This document shows, in pieces, positions 13,960-27,696 of a stretch of 64,000 nt of DNA (positions are counted from its first letter, which is position 1; each line of letters begins with the position of its first letter). Source of the stretch: Ptiloglossa arizonensis (taxonomy: Eukaryota > Arthropoda > Insecta > Hymenoptera > Colletidae); assembly GCF_051014685.1 (NCBI RefSeq), contig NW_027478598.1, forward strand, positions 496,001 through 560,000. The letters run 5' to 3'. Both the position numbers and the translations under genes were made by a program. Under the pieces are notes generated by a model. That model made no database searches and was not told where the DNA came from. It was given only the letters and a program-made list of their open reading frames with translations.

Positions 13960-16240
13960 ATACGTTATACGTTATACGTTATACGTTGTACGTTATACGT
14001 CAAACGTTAGACGTTATATGTTATACGTTATACGTTGTACGTTATACGTTATACGTTATACGTTATACGTTATACGTTATACGTTATACGTTATAGGTTA
14101 TACGTTATACGTTATACGTTATACGTTATACGATATACTTTATACGTTATACGTTATACGTTATACGTTATACGTTAGGCGTTATACGTTATACGTTATA
14201 CGTTATACGTTATACGTTATACGTTGTACGTTATACGTCAAACGTTAGACGTTATATGTTATACGTTATACGTTGTACGTTATACGTTATATGTAATATT
14301 TAATACGTTGTACGTTATACGTTAAACGTTAGACGTTATACGTTATACGTTATACGTTATACGTTATACGTTATGCGTTATACGCTATACGTTATGCGTT
14401 ATAGGATATACGTTATACGTTACACGTTATACGTTATACGTTATACTTTATACGTTATACGTTATACGTTATACGTTATACGTTATACGTTATACGTTAT
14501 ATGTTATGCGTTATACGCTATACGTAATGCGTTATAGGTCATACCTTATACGTGATACGTCATACGTTATACGTTATACGTTATACGTTATACGTTATAC
14601 GTTATACGTTATACGTTATACGTTATACGTTATACGTTATACGTTATACGTTATTCGTTATACGTTATGCGTTATACGTTATACGTTATACGTTATACGT
14701 TATACGTTATACGTTATACGTTATACGTTATACGTTATACGTTATACGTTATACGTTATACGTTATACGTTATACGTTTTACGTTATACGTTTTACGTTA
14801 TACGTTATACGTTATACGTTATACGTTATACGTTATACGTTATACGTTATACGTTATACGTTCTACGTTATACGTTGTTCGTTATACGTTGTACGTTATA
14901 CGTTGTACGTTATACGTTATACGTTATACGTTATACGTTATACGATATACGTTATACGTTATACGTTATACGTTATACGTTATACGTTATACGTTATACG
15001 TTATACGATATACGTTATACGTTATACGTTATACGTTATACGTTATACGTTATACGGTATACGTTATACGTTATGCGTTATACGTTATACGTTATACGTT
15101 ATACGTTATACGTTGTACGTTATACGTCAAACGTTAGACGTTATATGTTATACGTTATACGTTGTACGTTATACGTTATACGTTATACGTTATACGTTAT
15201 ACGTTATACGTTATACGTTATAGGTTATACGTTATACGTTATACGTTATACGTTATACGATATACTTTATACGTTATACGTTATACGTTATACGTTATAC
15301 GTTAGGCGTTATACGTTATACGTTATACGTTATACGTTATACGTTATACGTTGTACGTTATACGTCAAACGTTAGACGTTATATGTTATACGTTATACGT
15401 TGTACGTTATACGTTATATGTAATATGTAATACGTTGTACGTTATACGTTAAACGTTAGACGTTATACGTTATACGTTATACGTTATACGTTATACGTTA
15501 TGCGTTATACGCTATACGTTATGCGTTATAGGATATACGTTATACGTTACACGTTATACGTTATACGTTATACTTTATACGTTATACGTTATACGTTATA
15601 CGTTATACGTTATACGTTATACGTTATATGTTATGCGTTATACGCTATACGTAATGCGTTATAGGTCATACCTTATACGTGATACGTCATACGTTATACG
15701 TTATACGTTATACGTTATACGTTATACGTTATACGTTATACGTTATACGTTATACGTTATACGTTATACGTTATACGTTATTCGTTATACGTTATGCGTT
15801 ATACGTTATACGTTATACGTTATACGTTATACGTTATACGTTATACGTTATACGTTATACGTTATACGTTATACGTTATACGTTATACGTTATACGTTAT
15901 ACGTTTTACGTTATACGTTTTACGTTATACGTTATACGTTATACGTTATACGTTATACGTTATACGTTATACGTTATACGTTATACGTTCTACGTTATAC
16001 GTTGTTCGTTATACGTTGTACGTTATACGTTGTACGTTATACGTTATACGTTATACGTTATACGTTATACGATATACGTTATACGTTATACGTTATACGT
16101 TATACGTTATACGTTATACGTTATACGTTATACGATATACGTTATACGTTATACGTTATACGTTATACGTTATACGTTATACGGTATACGTTATACGTTA
16201 TGCGTTATACGTTATACGTTATACGTTATACGTTATACGT
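13960..16240 (+). repeat. 1,127-bp tandem duplication (161 units)
   Basis: Copy one runs from about 13,960 to 15,086, copy two from about 15,087 to 16,240. TCAAACG units (14,001/15,128 and 14,239/15,366), GGTCATACC (14,537/15,664) and a run with TTTTACG, TTCTACG, TTGTTCG and ATATACG (near 14,775-15,010 and 15,902-16,137) match at a constant 1,127-bp offset. A visible difference is TAATATT near 14,291 against TAATATG in the second copy. The copies part near 16,240 at a TTTGACG unit. Confidence 0.88.
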
Positions 16241-17860
16241 TTGACGTTATACGTTATACGGTATACGTTATGCGTTATACGTTATACGTAATGCGTTATA
16301 GGTCATACCTTATACGTGATACGTCATACGTTATACGTTATACGTGATACGTTATACGTTATACGTTATACGTTATACGTTATACGTTATACGTTATACG
16401 TTATACGGTATACGTTATACGTTATACGTTATACGTTATACGTTATACGTTATACGTTATACGTTAGACGTTATAGTTTATACGTAATACGTAATACGTT
16501 ATACGTTATACGTTATACGTTACACGTTATACGTTATACGTTACACGTTATAAGTTATACGTTATACGTTATACGTTATACGTTATGCGTTATACGTTAT
16601 ACGTTATACGTTATACGTTATACGTTATACGTTATACGTTATACGTTATACGTTATACGTTTGTCGTTATACGTTATACGTTATACGTTATACGTTATAC
16701 GTTATACGTTATACGTTATACGTTATACGTTATACGTTATACGTTATACGTTATACGTTATACGTTATTCGTTACGCGTTATACGTTATACGTTATACGT
16801 TATGCGTTATACGTTATGCGTTATGCGTTATACGTTATACGTTATCCATTATACGTTATACGTTATACGTTATACGTTATTCATTATACGTTATACGTAA
16901 TACATTATACGTTATACGTTATACGTTATACGTTATACGTTATACGTTATACGTCATACGTTATACGTTGTACGTTATACGTTATACGTTATACGTTATA
17001 CGTTATACGTTATACGTTATACGTTATACGCTATTCGTTATTCGTTATACGTTATACGTTATACGTTATACGTTATACGTGATACGTTATACGTTATACG
17101 TTATACGTTATACGTTGTACGTTATACGTTAAACGTTAGACGTTATATGTTATACGTTATACGTTGTACGTTATACGTTATATGTAATATGTAATACGTT
17201 ATACGTTATACGCTATACGTTATACGTTATACGTTGTACGTTATACGTTATACGTTATTCGTTATACGTTATACGTTATACGTTATACGTTATACGTTAC
17301 TCGTTACACGTAATATGTAATACGTTTTACGTTTTACGTTATTCGTTATACGTTATACGTTATACGTTATACGTTATACGTTATACGTTATACGTTATAC
17401 GTTATACGTTATACGTTATACGTTATACGTTATGCGTTATACGCTATACGTTATGTGTTATAGGATATACGTTATACGTTATACGTTATACGTTATACGA
17501 TATACTTTATACGTTATACGTTATACGTTATACGTTATACGTTATGCGTTATACGTTATACGTTATACGTTATACGTTATACGTTATACGTTATACGTTA
17601 TACGTTATACGTTATACGTTATACGTTATACGTTATACGTTATACGTTATACGTTATACGTTATACGTTATACGTTATACGTTATACGTTATACGTTATA
17701 CGTTATACGTTATACGTTATACGTTATACGTTATACGTTATACGTTATACGTTATACGTTATACGTTATACGTTATACGTTATACGTTATACGTTATACG
17801 TTATACGTTACTCGTTATACGTAATATGTAATGCGTTTTACGTTATACGTTATACGTTAT
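16176..17860 (+). repeat. 1.69-kb segment, second copy
   Basis: Matches 11,710-13,394 at a constant 4,466-bp offset. It ends where the first copy has TTATAAG near 13,391 and this one has TTATACG. Part of the same string (TTAGACG-TTATAGT to TTACGCG) also occurs at about 19,450-19,870 and 40,255-40,680, showing that this segment has spread further. Confidence 0.87.
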
Positions 17861-19920
17861 ACGTTATACGTTATACGTTATACGTTATACGTTATGCGTT
17901 ATACGTTATACGTTATACGTTATACGTTATACGTTTGACGTTATACGTTATACGGTATACGTTATGCGTTATACGCTATACGTAATGCGTTATACGTTAT
18001 ACGTTATACGTTATACGTTATACGTTATACGTTATACGTTATTCGTTATACGTTATACGTAATACGTTATACGTTGTACGTTATACGTTATACGTTATAC
18101 GTTATACGTTATACGATATACGTTATACGTTATACGTTATACGTTATACGTTATACGTTATACGTTATACGTTATACGTTATACGTTATAAGTTATACGT
18201 TATACGTTATACGTTATACGTTATACGTTATACGTTATACGTTATACGTTATACGTTATACGTTATACGTTATACGTTATACGTTATACGTTATACGTTA
18301 TACGTTATACGTTATACGTTATACGTTATACGTTATACGTTATACGTTATACGTTATACGTTATACGTTATACGTTATACGTTATACGTTATACGTTATA
18401 CGTTATACGTTATACGTTATACGTTATAAGTTATAAGTTATAAGTTATACGTTATACGTTATACGTTATACGTTATACATTATGCGTTATACGCTATACG
18501 TAATGCGTTATACGTTATACGTTATACGTTATACGTTATACGTTATACGTTATACGTTATACGTTATACGTTATACGTTATACGTTATACGTTATACGTT
18601 ATACGTTATACGTTATACGTTATACGTTATACGTTATACGTTATACGTTATACGTTATACGTTATACGTTATACGTTATACGTTATACGTTATACGTTAT
18701 ACGTTATACGTTATACGTTATACGTTATACGTTATACGTTATACGTTATACGTTATACGTTATACGTTATACGTTATACGTTATACGTTATACGTTATAC
18801 GTTATACGTTATACGTTATACGTTATAAGTTATAAGTTATACGTTATACGTTATACGTTATACGTTATACGTTATACATTATGCGTTATACGCTATACGT
18901 AATGCGTTTAGGTCATACCTTATACGTGATACGTCATACGTTACTCGTTATACGTAATATGTAATACGTTTTACGTTATAAGTTATACGTTATACGTTAT
19001 ACGTTATACGTTATACGTTATACGTTATACGTTATACGTTATACGTTATACGTTATACGTTATACGTTATACGTTATACGTTATACGTTATACGTTATAC
19101 GTTATACGTTATACGTTATACGTTATACGTTATACGTTATACGTTATACGTTATACGTTATACGTTATACGTTATACGTTATACGTTATACGTTTGACGT
19201 TATACGTTATACGGTATACGTTATACGTTATGCGTTATACGTTATACGTTATACGTTTATACGTTATACGATATACGTTATACGTTATACGTTATACGTT
19301 ATACGTTATACGTTATACGTTATACGTTATACGATATACGTTATACGTTATACGTTATACGTTATACGTTATACGTTATACGGTATACGTTATACGTTAT
19401 ACGTTATACGTTATACGTTATACGTTATACGTTATACGTTATACGTTATACGTTAGACGTTATAGTTTATACGTAATACGTAATACGTTATACGTTATAC
19501 GTTATACGTTACACGTTATACGTTATACGTTACACGTTATAAGTTATACGTTATACGTTATACGTTATACGTTATGCGTTATACGTTATACGTTATACGT
19601 TATACGTTATACGTTATACGTTATACGTTATACGTTATACGTTATACGTTTGTCGTTATACGTTATACGTTATACGTTATACGTTATACGTTATACGTTA
19701 TACGTTATACGTTATACGTTATACGTTATACGTTATACGTTATACGTTATACGTTATTCGTTACGCGTTATACGTTATACGTTATACGTTATGCGTTATA
19801 CGTTATGCGTTATGCGTTATACGTTATACGTTATCCATTATACGTTATACGTTATACGTTATACGTTATTCGTTATACGTTATACGTTATACGTAATACG
19901 TTATACGTTATACGTATACA

Positions 19921-19983
19921 TTATGCGTTATACGCTATACGTAATGCGTTATAGGTCATACCTTATACGTGATACGTCATACG
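19921..19983 (+). repeat. GGTCATACC block, copies in the register-broken domain
   Basis: Same nine-unit string as at 1,463. The first G of GGTC lies at 18,911, 19,954, 20,283, 20,605, 22,650, 23,529, 24,158, 26,000, 26,224 and 26,559. The copy at 18,911 has lost one A, the first register slip of the window. The copy at 23,529 has lost a T in CCTATACG. At 20,300, 20,622 and 22,667 the string ends TGATACG-CCATATG, a sub-type also found at 30,119 and 32,233, which ties these two regions together. Near 24,928 the core is GCTC instead of GGTC. Confidence 0.85.
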
Positions 19984-20815
19984 TTATACGTTATACGTGA
20001 AACGTTATACGTTATACGTTATACGTTATACGTTATACGTTGTACGTTATACGTTAAACGTTATACGTTATACGTTAGACGTTATAGTTTATACGTAATA
20101 CGTAATACGTTATACGTTATACGTTATACGTTACACGATATACGTTATACGTTACACGTTATAAGTTATACGTTATACGTTATACGTTATACGTTATACG
20201 TTATACGTTATACGTTATACGTTATACGTTATACGTTATACGTTATACGTTATGCGTTATACGCTATACGTTATGCGTTATAGGTCATACCTTATACGTG
20301 ATACGCCATATGTTATACGTTATACGTTATACGTTATACATTATTCGTTATACGTTATACGTTATACGTTATACGTTATACGTTATACGTTATACGTTAT
20401 ACGTTATACGTTATACGTTATACGTTATACGTTATACGTTATACGTTATACGTTATACGTTATACGTTATACGTTATACGTTATACGTTATACGTTATAC
20501 GTTATACGTTATACGTTATACGTTATACGTTATACGTTATACGTTATACGTTATACGTTATACGTTATACGTTATGCGTTATACGCTATACGTTATGCGT
20601 TATAGGTCATACCTTATACGTGATACGCCATATGTTATACGTTATACGTTATACGTTATACATTATTCGTTATACGTATACGTTATACGTTATACGTTAT
20701 ACGTTATACGTTATACGTTATACGTTATACGTTATACGTTATACGTTATACGTTATACGTTATACGTTATACGTTATACGTTATACGTTATACGTTATAC
20801 GTTATACGTTATACG

Positions 20816-20913
20816 TTCTACGTTATACGTTGTACGTTATACGTTGTACGTTATACGTTGTACGTTATACGTTGTACGTTATACGTTGTACGTTATACGT
20901 TCTACGTTCTACG
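20816..20913 (+). repeat. TTCTACG-bounded TTGTACG dimer subarray, copy 1
   Basis: TTCTACG, then five TTGTACG units alternating with TTATACG, then two TTCTACG units (the first after one TTATACG, the second directly adjoining): 98 bp. The identical layout is found at 21,800-21,897, 30,342-30,439 and 31,364-31,461. The two right-hand copies are 1,022 bp (146 units) apart. The two left-hand copies are only 984 bp apart, a difference that is not a multiple of 7 and reflects the slips in the broken block. Confidence 0.92.
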
Positions 20914-21799
20914 TTATACGTTATACGTTATACGTTATACGTTATACGTTATACGTTATACGTTATACGTTATACGTTATACGTTATACGTTATACGTTA
21001 TGCGTTATACGCTATACGTTATGCGTTATAGGATATACGTTATACGTTATACGTTATACGTTATACGTTATACGTTATATGTTATACGTTATACGTTATA
21101 CGTATACGTTACACGTTATACGTTATACGTTATACGTTATACGTTATACGTTATACGTTATACGTTATACGTTATACGTTATACGTTATACGTTATACGT
21201 TATACGTTATACGTTATACGTTATACGTTATACGTTATACGTTATACGTTATACGTTATACGTTATACGTTATACGTTTTACGTTATACGTTATACGTTA
21301 TACGTTATACGTTATACGTTATACGTTATACGTTATACGTTATACGTTATTCGTTATACGTTATACGTTATACGTTATACGTTATACGTTATACGTTATA
21401 CGTTATACGTTATAAGTTATACGTTATACGTTATACGTTATAAGTTATACGTTATACGTTATACGTTATACCTTATACGTTATACGTTGTACGTTATACG
21501 TTATACGTTATACGTTATACGTTATACGTTATACGTTATACGTTATACGTTATACGTTATACGTTATACGTTATACGTTATACGTTATACGTTATACGTT
21601 ATACGTTATACGTTATACGTTATACGTTATACGTTATACGTTATACGTTATACGTTACGTTATACCTTATACGTTATACGTTATACGTCATACGTTATAC
21701 GTTATACGTTATACGTTATACGTTATACGTTATACGTTATACGTTATACGTTATACGTTATACGTTATACGTTATACGTTATACGTTATACGTTATACG

Positions 21800-21897
21800 T
21801 TCTACGTTATACGTTGTACGTTATACGTTGTACGTTATACGTTGTACGTTATACGTTGTACGTTATACGTTGTACGTTATACGTTCTACGTTCTACG
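21800..21897 (+). repeat. TTCTACG-bounded TTGTACG dimer subarray, copy 2
   Basis: Same 98-bp layout as 20,816-20,913: one TTCTACG, five TTGTACG in alternation with TTATACG, two TTCTACG. It is 984 bp downstream of the first copy, inside the register-broken block. Confidence 0.92.
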
Positions 21898-24466
21898 TTA
21901 TACGTTATACGTTATACGTTATACGTTATACGTTATACGTTATACGTTATACGTTATACGTTATACGTTATACGTTATACGATATGCGTTATACGCTATA
22001 CGTTATGCGTTATAGGATATACGTTATACGTTATACGTTATACGTTATACGTTATACGTTATACGTTATACGTTATACGTTATACGTTATACGTTATACG
22101 TTATACGTTATGCGTTATACGCAATACGTTATGTGTTATAGGATATACGTTATACGTTATACGTTATACGTATACGTTATACGATATACTTTATACGTTA
22201 TACGTTATACGTTATACGTTATACGTTATACGTTATATGTTATACGTTAAACGTTATACGTTATACGTTGTACGTTATACGTTAAACGTTAGACGTTATA
22301 CGTTATACGTTATACGTTATACGTTATACGTTATACGTTATACCTTATACGTTATACGTTGTACGTTATACGTTATACGTTATAGGTTATACGTTATACG
22401 TTATACGTTATACGTTATACGTTATACGTTATACGTATACGTTATACGTTATACGTTATACGTTATACGTTATACGTTATACGTTATACGTTATACGTTA
22501 TACGTTATACGTTATACGTTATACGTTATACGTTATACGTTATACGTTATACGTTATACGTTATACGTTATACGTTATACGTTATACGTTATACGTTATA
22601 CGTTATACGTTATACGTTATGCGTTATACGCTATACGTTATGCGTTATAGGTCATACCTTATACGTGATACGCCATATGTTATACGTTATACGTTATACG
22701 TTATACATTATTCGTTATACGTTATACGTTATACGTTATACGTTATACGTTATACGTTATACGTTATACGTTATACGTTATACCTTATACGTTATACGTT
22801 GTACGTTATACGTTATACGTTATATTTTATACGTTATACGTTATACGTTATACGTTATACGTTATACGTTATACGTTATACGTTATACGTTATCGTTATA
22901 CGTTATACGTTATACGTTATACGTTATACGTTATACGTTATACGTTATACGTTATACGTTATACGTTATACCTTATACGTTATACGGTATACGTCATACG
23001 TTTGACGTTATACGTTATACGGTATACGTTATACGTTATACGTTATACGTTATACGTTATACGTTATACGTTATACGTTATACGTTATACGTTATACGTT
23101 ATACGTTATACGTTATACGTTATACGTTTTACGTTATACGTTATACGTTATACGTTATACGTTATACGTTATACGTTATACGTTATACGTTATACGTTAT
23201 ACGTTATACGTTATACGTTATACTTATACGTTATACGTTATACGTTATACGTTATACGTTATACGTTATACGTTATACGTTATACGTTATACGTTATTCG
23301 TTATACGTTATACGTAATACGTTATACGTTATACGTTATACGTTATACGTTATACGTTATACGTTATACGATATACGTTATACGTTATCGTTATACGTTA
23401 TACGTTATACGTTATACGTTATACGTTATACGTTATACGTTATACGTTATACGTTATAAGTTATACGTTATACGTTATACGTTATACGTTATACATTATG
23501 CGTTATACGCTATACGTAATGCGTTATAGGTCATACCTATACGTGATACGTCATACGTTATACGTTATACGTGAAACGTTATACGTTATACGTTATACGT
23601 TATACGTTATACGTTATACGTTGTACGTTATACGTTAAACGTTATACGTTATACGTTAGACGTTATAGTTTATACGTAATACGTAATACGTTATACGTTA
23701 TACGTTATACGTTACACGTTATACGTTATACGTTACACGTTATAAGTTATACGTTATACGTTATACGTTATACGTTATACGTTATACGTTATACGTTATA
23801 CGTTATACGTTATACGTTATACGTTATACGTTATACGTTATACGTTATACGTTATACGTTATACGTTATACGTTATACGTTATACGTTATACGTTATACG
23901 TATACGTTATACGTTATACGTTATACGTTATACGTTATACGTTATACGTTATACGTTATACGTTATACGTTATACGTTATACGTTATACGTTATACGTTA
24001 TACGTTATACGTTATACGTTATACGTTATACGTTTATACGTTATACGTTATACGTTATACGTTATACGTTATACGTTATAAGTTATAAGTTATACGTTAT
24101 ACGTTATACGTTATACGTTATACATTATGCGTTATACGCTATACGTAATGCGTTATAGGTCATACCTTATACGTGATACGTCATACGTTATACGTTACTC
24201 GTTATACGTAATATGTAATACGTTTTACGTTATAAGTTATACGTTATACGTTATACGTTATACGTTATACGTTATACGTTATACGTTATACGTTATACGT
24301 TATACGTTATACGTTATACGTTATACGTTATACGTATACGTTATACGTTATACGTTATACGTTATACGTTATACGTTATACGTTATACGTTATACGTTAT
24401 ACGTTATACGTTATACGTTATACGTTATACGTTATACGTTATACGTTATACGTTATACGTTATACG

Positions 24467-24737
24467 TTATGCGTTACACGTTATGCGTTACACGATATGC
24501 GTTACACGTTATGCGTTATACGTTATGCGTTATACGTTATGCGTTATACGTTATGCGTTATACGTTATGCGTTATACGTTATGCGTTATACGTTATGCGT
24601 TATACGTATGCGTTAACGTTATGCGTTATACGTTATGCGTTATACGTTATGCGTTATACGTTATGCGTTATACGTTATGCGTTATACGTTATGCGTTATA
24701 CGTTATCCGTTATACGTTATGCGTTATACGTTATGCG
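24467..24737 (+). repeat. TTATGCG/TTATACG dimer subarray, shorter copy
   Basis: Alternating TTATGCG and TTATACG (first partners TTACACG), 271 bp. After allowing for two single-base losses near 24,607 and 24,616 it is 39 units, two dimers shorter than the copies at 33,331 and 35,970. It shares an internal TTATCCG variant with the copy at 35,970, so that copy is its closest relative. Confidence 0.88.
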
Positions 24738-27300
24738 TTATACGTTATACGTTATACGTTATACGTTATACGTTATACGTTATACGTTATACGTTATTCG
24801 TTATACGTTATTCGTTATACGTTATACGTTATACGTTACACGTTACACGTTATACGTTATACGTTATACGTTATACGTTATACGTTATACGTTATACATT
24901 ATGCGTTATACGCTATACGTATGCGTTATAGCTCATACCTTATACGTGATACGTCATACGTTATACGTTATCCGTGATACGTTATACGTTATACGTTATA
25001 CGTTATACGTTATACGTTGTACGTTATACGTTAAACGTTATACGTTATACGTTAGACGTTATAGTTTATACGTAATACGTAATACGTTATACGTTATACG
25101 TTATACGTTATACGTTATACGTTATACGTTATACGTTATACGTTATTCGTTATACGTTATACGTTTTACGTTATACGTTATACGTTATACGTTATACGTT
25201 ATACGTTATACGTTTTACGTTATACGTTATTCGTTATACGTTATTCGTTATACGTTATACGTTATACGTTATACGTTTGACGTTATACGTTATACGGTAT
25301 GCGTTATACGTTATGCGTTATACGTTATACGTTATACGTTATACGTTAAACGTTATACGTCATACGTTATACGTTATACGTTATACGTTATACGTTATAC
25401 GTTATACGTTTTACGTTATACGTTATACGTTATACGTTATACGTTATACGTTATACGTTATACGTTATACGTTATACGTTATACGTTATACGTTATACGT
25501 TTGACGTTATACGTTATACGGTATACGTTAACGTTATGCGTTATACGTTATACGTTATACGTTATACGTTATACGTTATACGTTATTCGTTATACGTTAT
25601 ACGTTTTACGTTATACGTTATACGTTATACGTTTTACGTTATACGTTATACGTTATACGTTATACGTTATAAGTTATACGTTATACGTTATACGTTATAC
25701 GTTATACGTTATACGTTATACGTATACGTTATACGTTATACGTTTTACGTTATACGTTATACGTTATACGTTATACGTTATACGTTATACGTTGTACGTT
25801 ATACGTTGTACGTTATACGTTAAACGTTATACGTTATACGTTAGACGTTATACGTTATACGTTATACGTTATACGTTATACGTTATACGTTATACGTTAT
25901 ACGTTATACGTTATACGTTATACGTTATAAGTTATACGTTATACGTTATACGTTATACGTTATACATTATGCGTTATACGCTATACGTAATGCGTTATAG
26001 GTCATACGTAATACGTTATACGTTATACGTTATACGTTATACGTTATACGTTATACGTTATACGATATACGTTATACGTTATACGTTATACGTTATACGT
26101 TATACGTTATACGTTATACGTTATACGTTATACGTTATACGTTATACGTTATAAGTTATACGTTATACGTTATACGTTATACGTTATACATTATGCGTTA
26201 TACGCTATACGTAATGCGTTATAGGTCATACCTTATACGTGATACGTCATACGTTATACGTTATACGTGAAACGTTATACGTTATACGTTATACGTTATA
26301 CGTTATACGTTATACGTTGTACGTTATACGTTAAACGTTATACGTTATACGTTAGACGTTATAGTTTATACGTAATACGTAATACGTTATACGTTATACG
26401 TTATACGTTACACGTTATACGTTATACGTTACACGTTATAAGTTATACGTTATACGTTATACGTTATACGTTATACGTTATAAGTTATAAGTTATACGTT
26501 ATACGTTATACGTTATACGTATACATTATGCGTTATACGCTATACGTAATGCGTTATAGGTCATACCTTATACGTGATACGTCATACGTTATACGTTACT
26601 CGTTATACGTAATATGTAATACGTTTTACGTTATAAGTTATACGTTATACGTTATACGTTATACGTTATACGTTATACGTTATACGTTATACGTTATACG
26701 TTATACGTTATACGTTATACGTTATACGTTATACGTTATACGTAACGTTATACGTTATACGTTATACGTTATACGTTATACGTAACGTTATACGTTATAC
26801 GTTATACGTTATACGTTATACGTTATACGTTTGACGTTATACGTTATACGGTATACGTTATACGTTATGCGTTATACGTTATACGTTATACGTTATACGT
26901 TATACGTTATACGTTATACGTTATACGTTATACGTTTACGTTATACGTTATACGTTATACGTTTTACGTTATACGTTATACGTTATACGTTATACGTTAT
27001 ACGTTATACGTTATACGTTATACGTTATACGTTATACGTTATACGTTATACGTTATACGTTATACGTTTATACGTTATACGTTATTCGTTATACGTTATG
27101 CGTTATACGTTATACGTTATACGTTATACGTTATACGTTATACGTTATACGTTATACGTATACGTTATACGTTATACGTTATACGTTATACGTTATACGT
27201 TATACGTTATACGTTATACGATATACGTTATACGTTATACGTCATACGTTATACGTTATACGTTATACGTTATACGTTATACGTTATACGTTATACGTTA

Positions 27301-27640
27301 TACGTTTTACGTTTATACGTTATACGTTATACGTTATACGTTATACGTTTCGTTACGTTTATACGTTGTACGTTATACGTGTACGTTATACGTTTACGTT
27401 ATACGTTATACGTTATACGTTATACGTACGTTATACGTTATACGTTATACGTTATACGTTATACGTTATACGTTATATACGTTATACGTTATACGTTATA
27501 CGTTATACGTTATACGTTATACGTTATACGTTATACGTATACGTTATACGTTATACGTTATACGTTTTACGTTATACGTTATACGTTATACGTATACGTT
27601 ATATTTAACTATACGTTAAGTTATACGTTATACGTTACAC
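27301..27640 (+). repeat. Scrambled satellite just before the island
   Basis: Units are still recognisable but broken every few tens of bases. Examples are CGTTTATACG near 27,312, ACGTTTCGTTACG near 27,347-27,358, ACGTGTACG near 27,379, CGTTTACG near 27,391, CGTACG near 27,427, a duplicated TA near 27,477, CGTATACG near 27,539 and 27,594, and ATATTTAACTATACG at 27,601-27,615. At least nine slips fall in 340 bp, against about one per 300-400 bp in the rest of the broken block and none in the flanking clean blocks. It looks like the end of a quality or decay gradient. Confidence 0.9.
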
Positions 27641-27650
27641 GTTCTAAACG

Positions 27651-27667
27651 GAGACGTGTATCGTCTC
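27651..27667. repeat. Inverted repeat (hairpin) in the island
   Basis: GAGACG at 27,651-27,656 is followed by the five-base spacer TGTAT and then CGTCTC at 27,662-27,667, a perfect 6-bp stem. The next base pair out (G and G) does not match, so the stem ends there. No T-run follows, so it is not a typical intrinsic terminator. Function unknown; a chance hairpin in a 60-bp stretch is possible. Confidence 0.75.
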
Positions 27668-27686
27668 GCTAGAGACTTGAGACGTT

Positions 27687-27696
27687 ACACCGGTGT
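27687..27696. repeat. 10-bp perfect palindrome ACACCGGTGT
   Basis: The ten bases are their own reverse complement, centred between 27,691 and 27,692. The next pair out is T opposite T, so symmetry stops. It overlaps the string TTACACCG, which resembles the common satellite variant TTACACG with one extra C, so it may have arisen by a one-base insertion in a satellite unit rather than as a binding site. Confidence 0.7.

Larger units (their letters stand above)
1..18907 (+). repeat. TTATACG satellite, left block in perfect register
   Basis: Head-to-tail 7-bp units, consensus TTATACG, all in one orientation. The C of the CG step falls at coordinate 5 modulo 7 wherever I sampled it (5, 4,982, 9,007, 13,326, 18,002), so there is no net insertion or deletion over 18.9 kb although base substitutions are common. 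Frequent variant units are TTATGCG, TTGTACG, TTACACG, CTATACG, TAATACG, TCATACG, TGATACG, TTAAACG, TTAGACG, TTATATG, TTATTCG, TTATAGG and GTATACG. They come in recurring strings rather than at random. The array continues past the left window edge. No gene, RNA gene or single-copy DNA is visible. The role is unknown; a long simple satellite usually means heterochromatin, which is inference here. Confidence 0.97.
20600..22990 (+). repeat. Segment matching 30,100-32,570, with losses
   Basis: Shares with 30,100-32,570 the CCATATG form of the GGTCATACC block (20,622 and 22,667 against 30,119 and 32,233), two TTCTACG-bounded dimer subarrays, the CTTATAC string (21,471 against 31,012) and a rare TTATATT unit near 22,822 against 32,387. 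The offset rises from 9,497 through 9,541 to 9,566 bp, so this copy is 69 bp shorter, a number that is not a multiple of 7. It could be a real diverged copy or a poorly resolved repeat of the same locus. Confidence 0.8.
18908..27300 (+). repeat. TTATACG satellite, register-broken block
   Basis: This is the same satellite and the same higher-order strings as its neighbours, but the 7-bp phase slips repeatedly. Slips I can see lie near 18,908, 19,255 (+1), 19,912, 20,668, 21,103, 21,657 (-3), 22,171, 22,436, 22,893, 23,223, 23,389, 23,538, 23,901, 24,033 (+1), 24,334, 24,607, 24,616, 24,920, 25,530, 25,722, 26,519, 26,744 (-2), 26,783 (-2), 26,935, 27,067 (+1) and 27,159. Unmarked ones are single-base deletions, usually TT becoming T, giving CGTATACG. 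The slips get denser to the right. The corresponding strings at 30-37 kb are intact. Possible causes are uncorrected long-read errors or genuinely older, decaying repeats; the sequence alone cannot decide. Confidence 0.93.

Noticed and set aside
20620..22650. 676-codon open reading frame, and scores of similar ones on the + strand
   Set aside because: The product is only the heptapeptide Leu-Tyr-Val-Ile-Arg-Tyr-Thr repeated. All three + frames are open for arithmetic reasons, start codons come from TTATGCG or TTGTACG variants, and no non-repeat domain, signal peptide or codon bias is present.
27651..27667. Intrinsic transcription terminator
   Set aside because: The stem is only 6 bp, no T-run follows, and there is no gene upstream.
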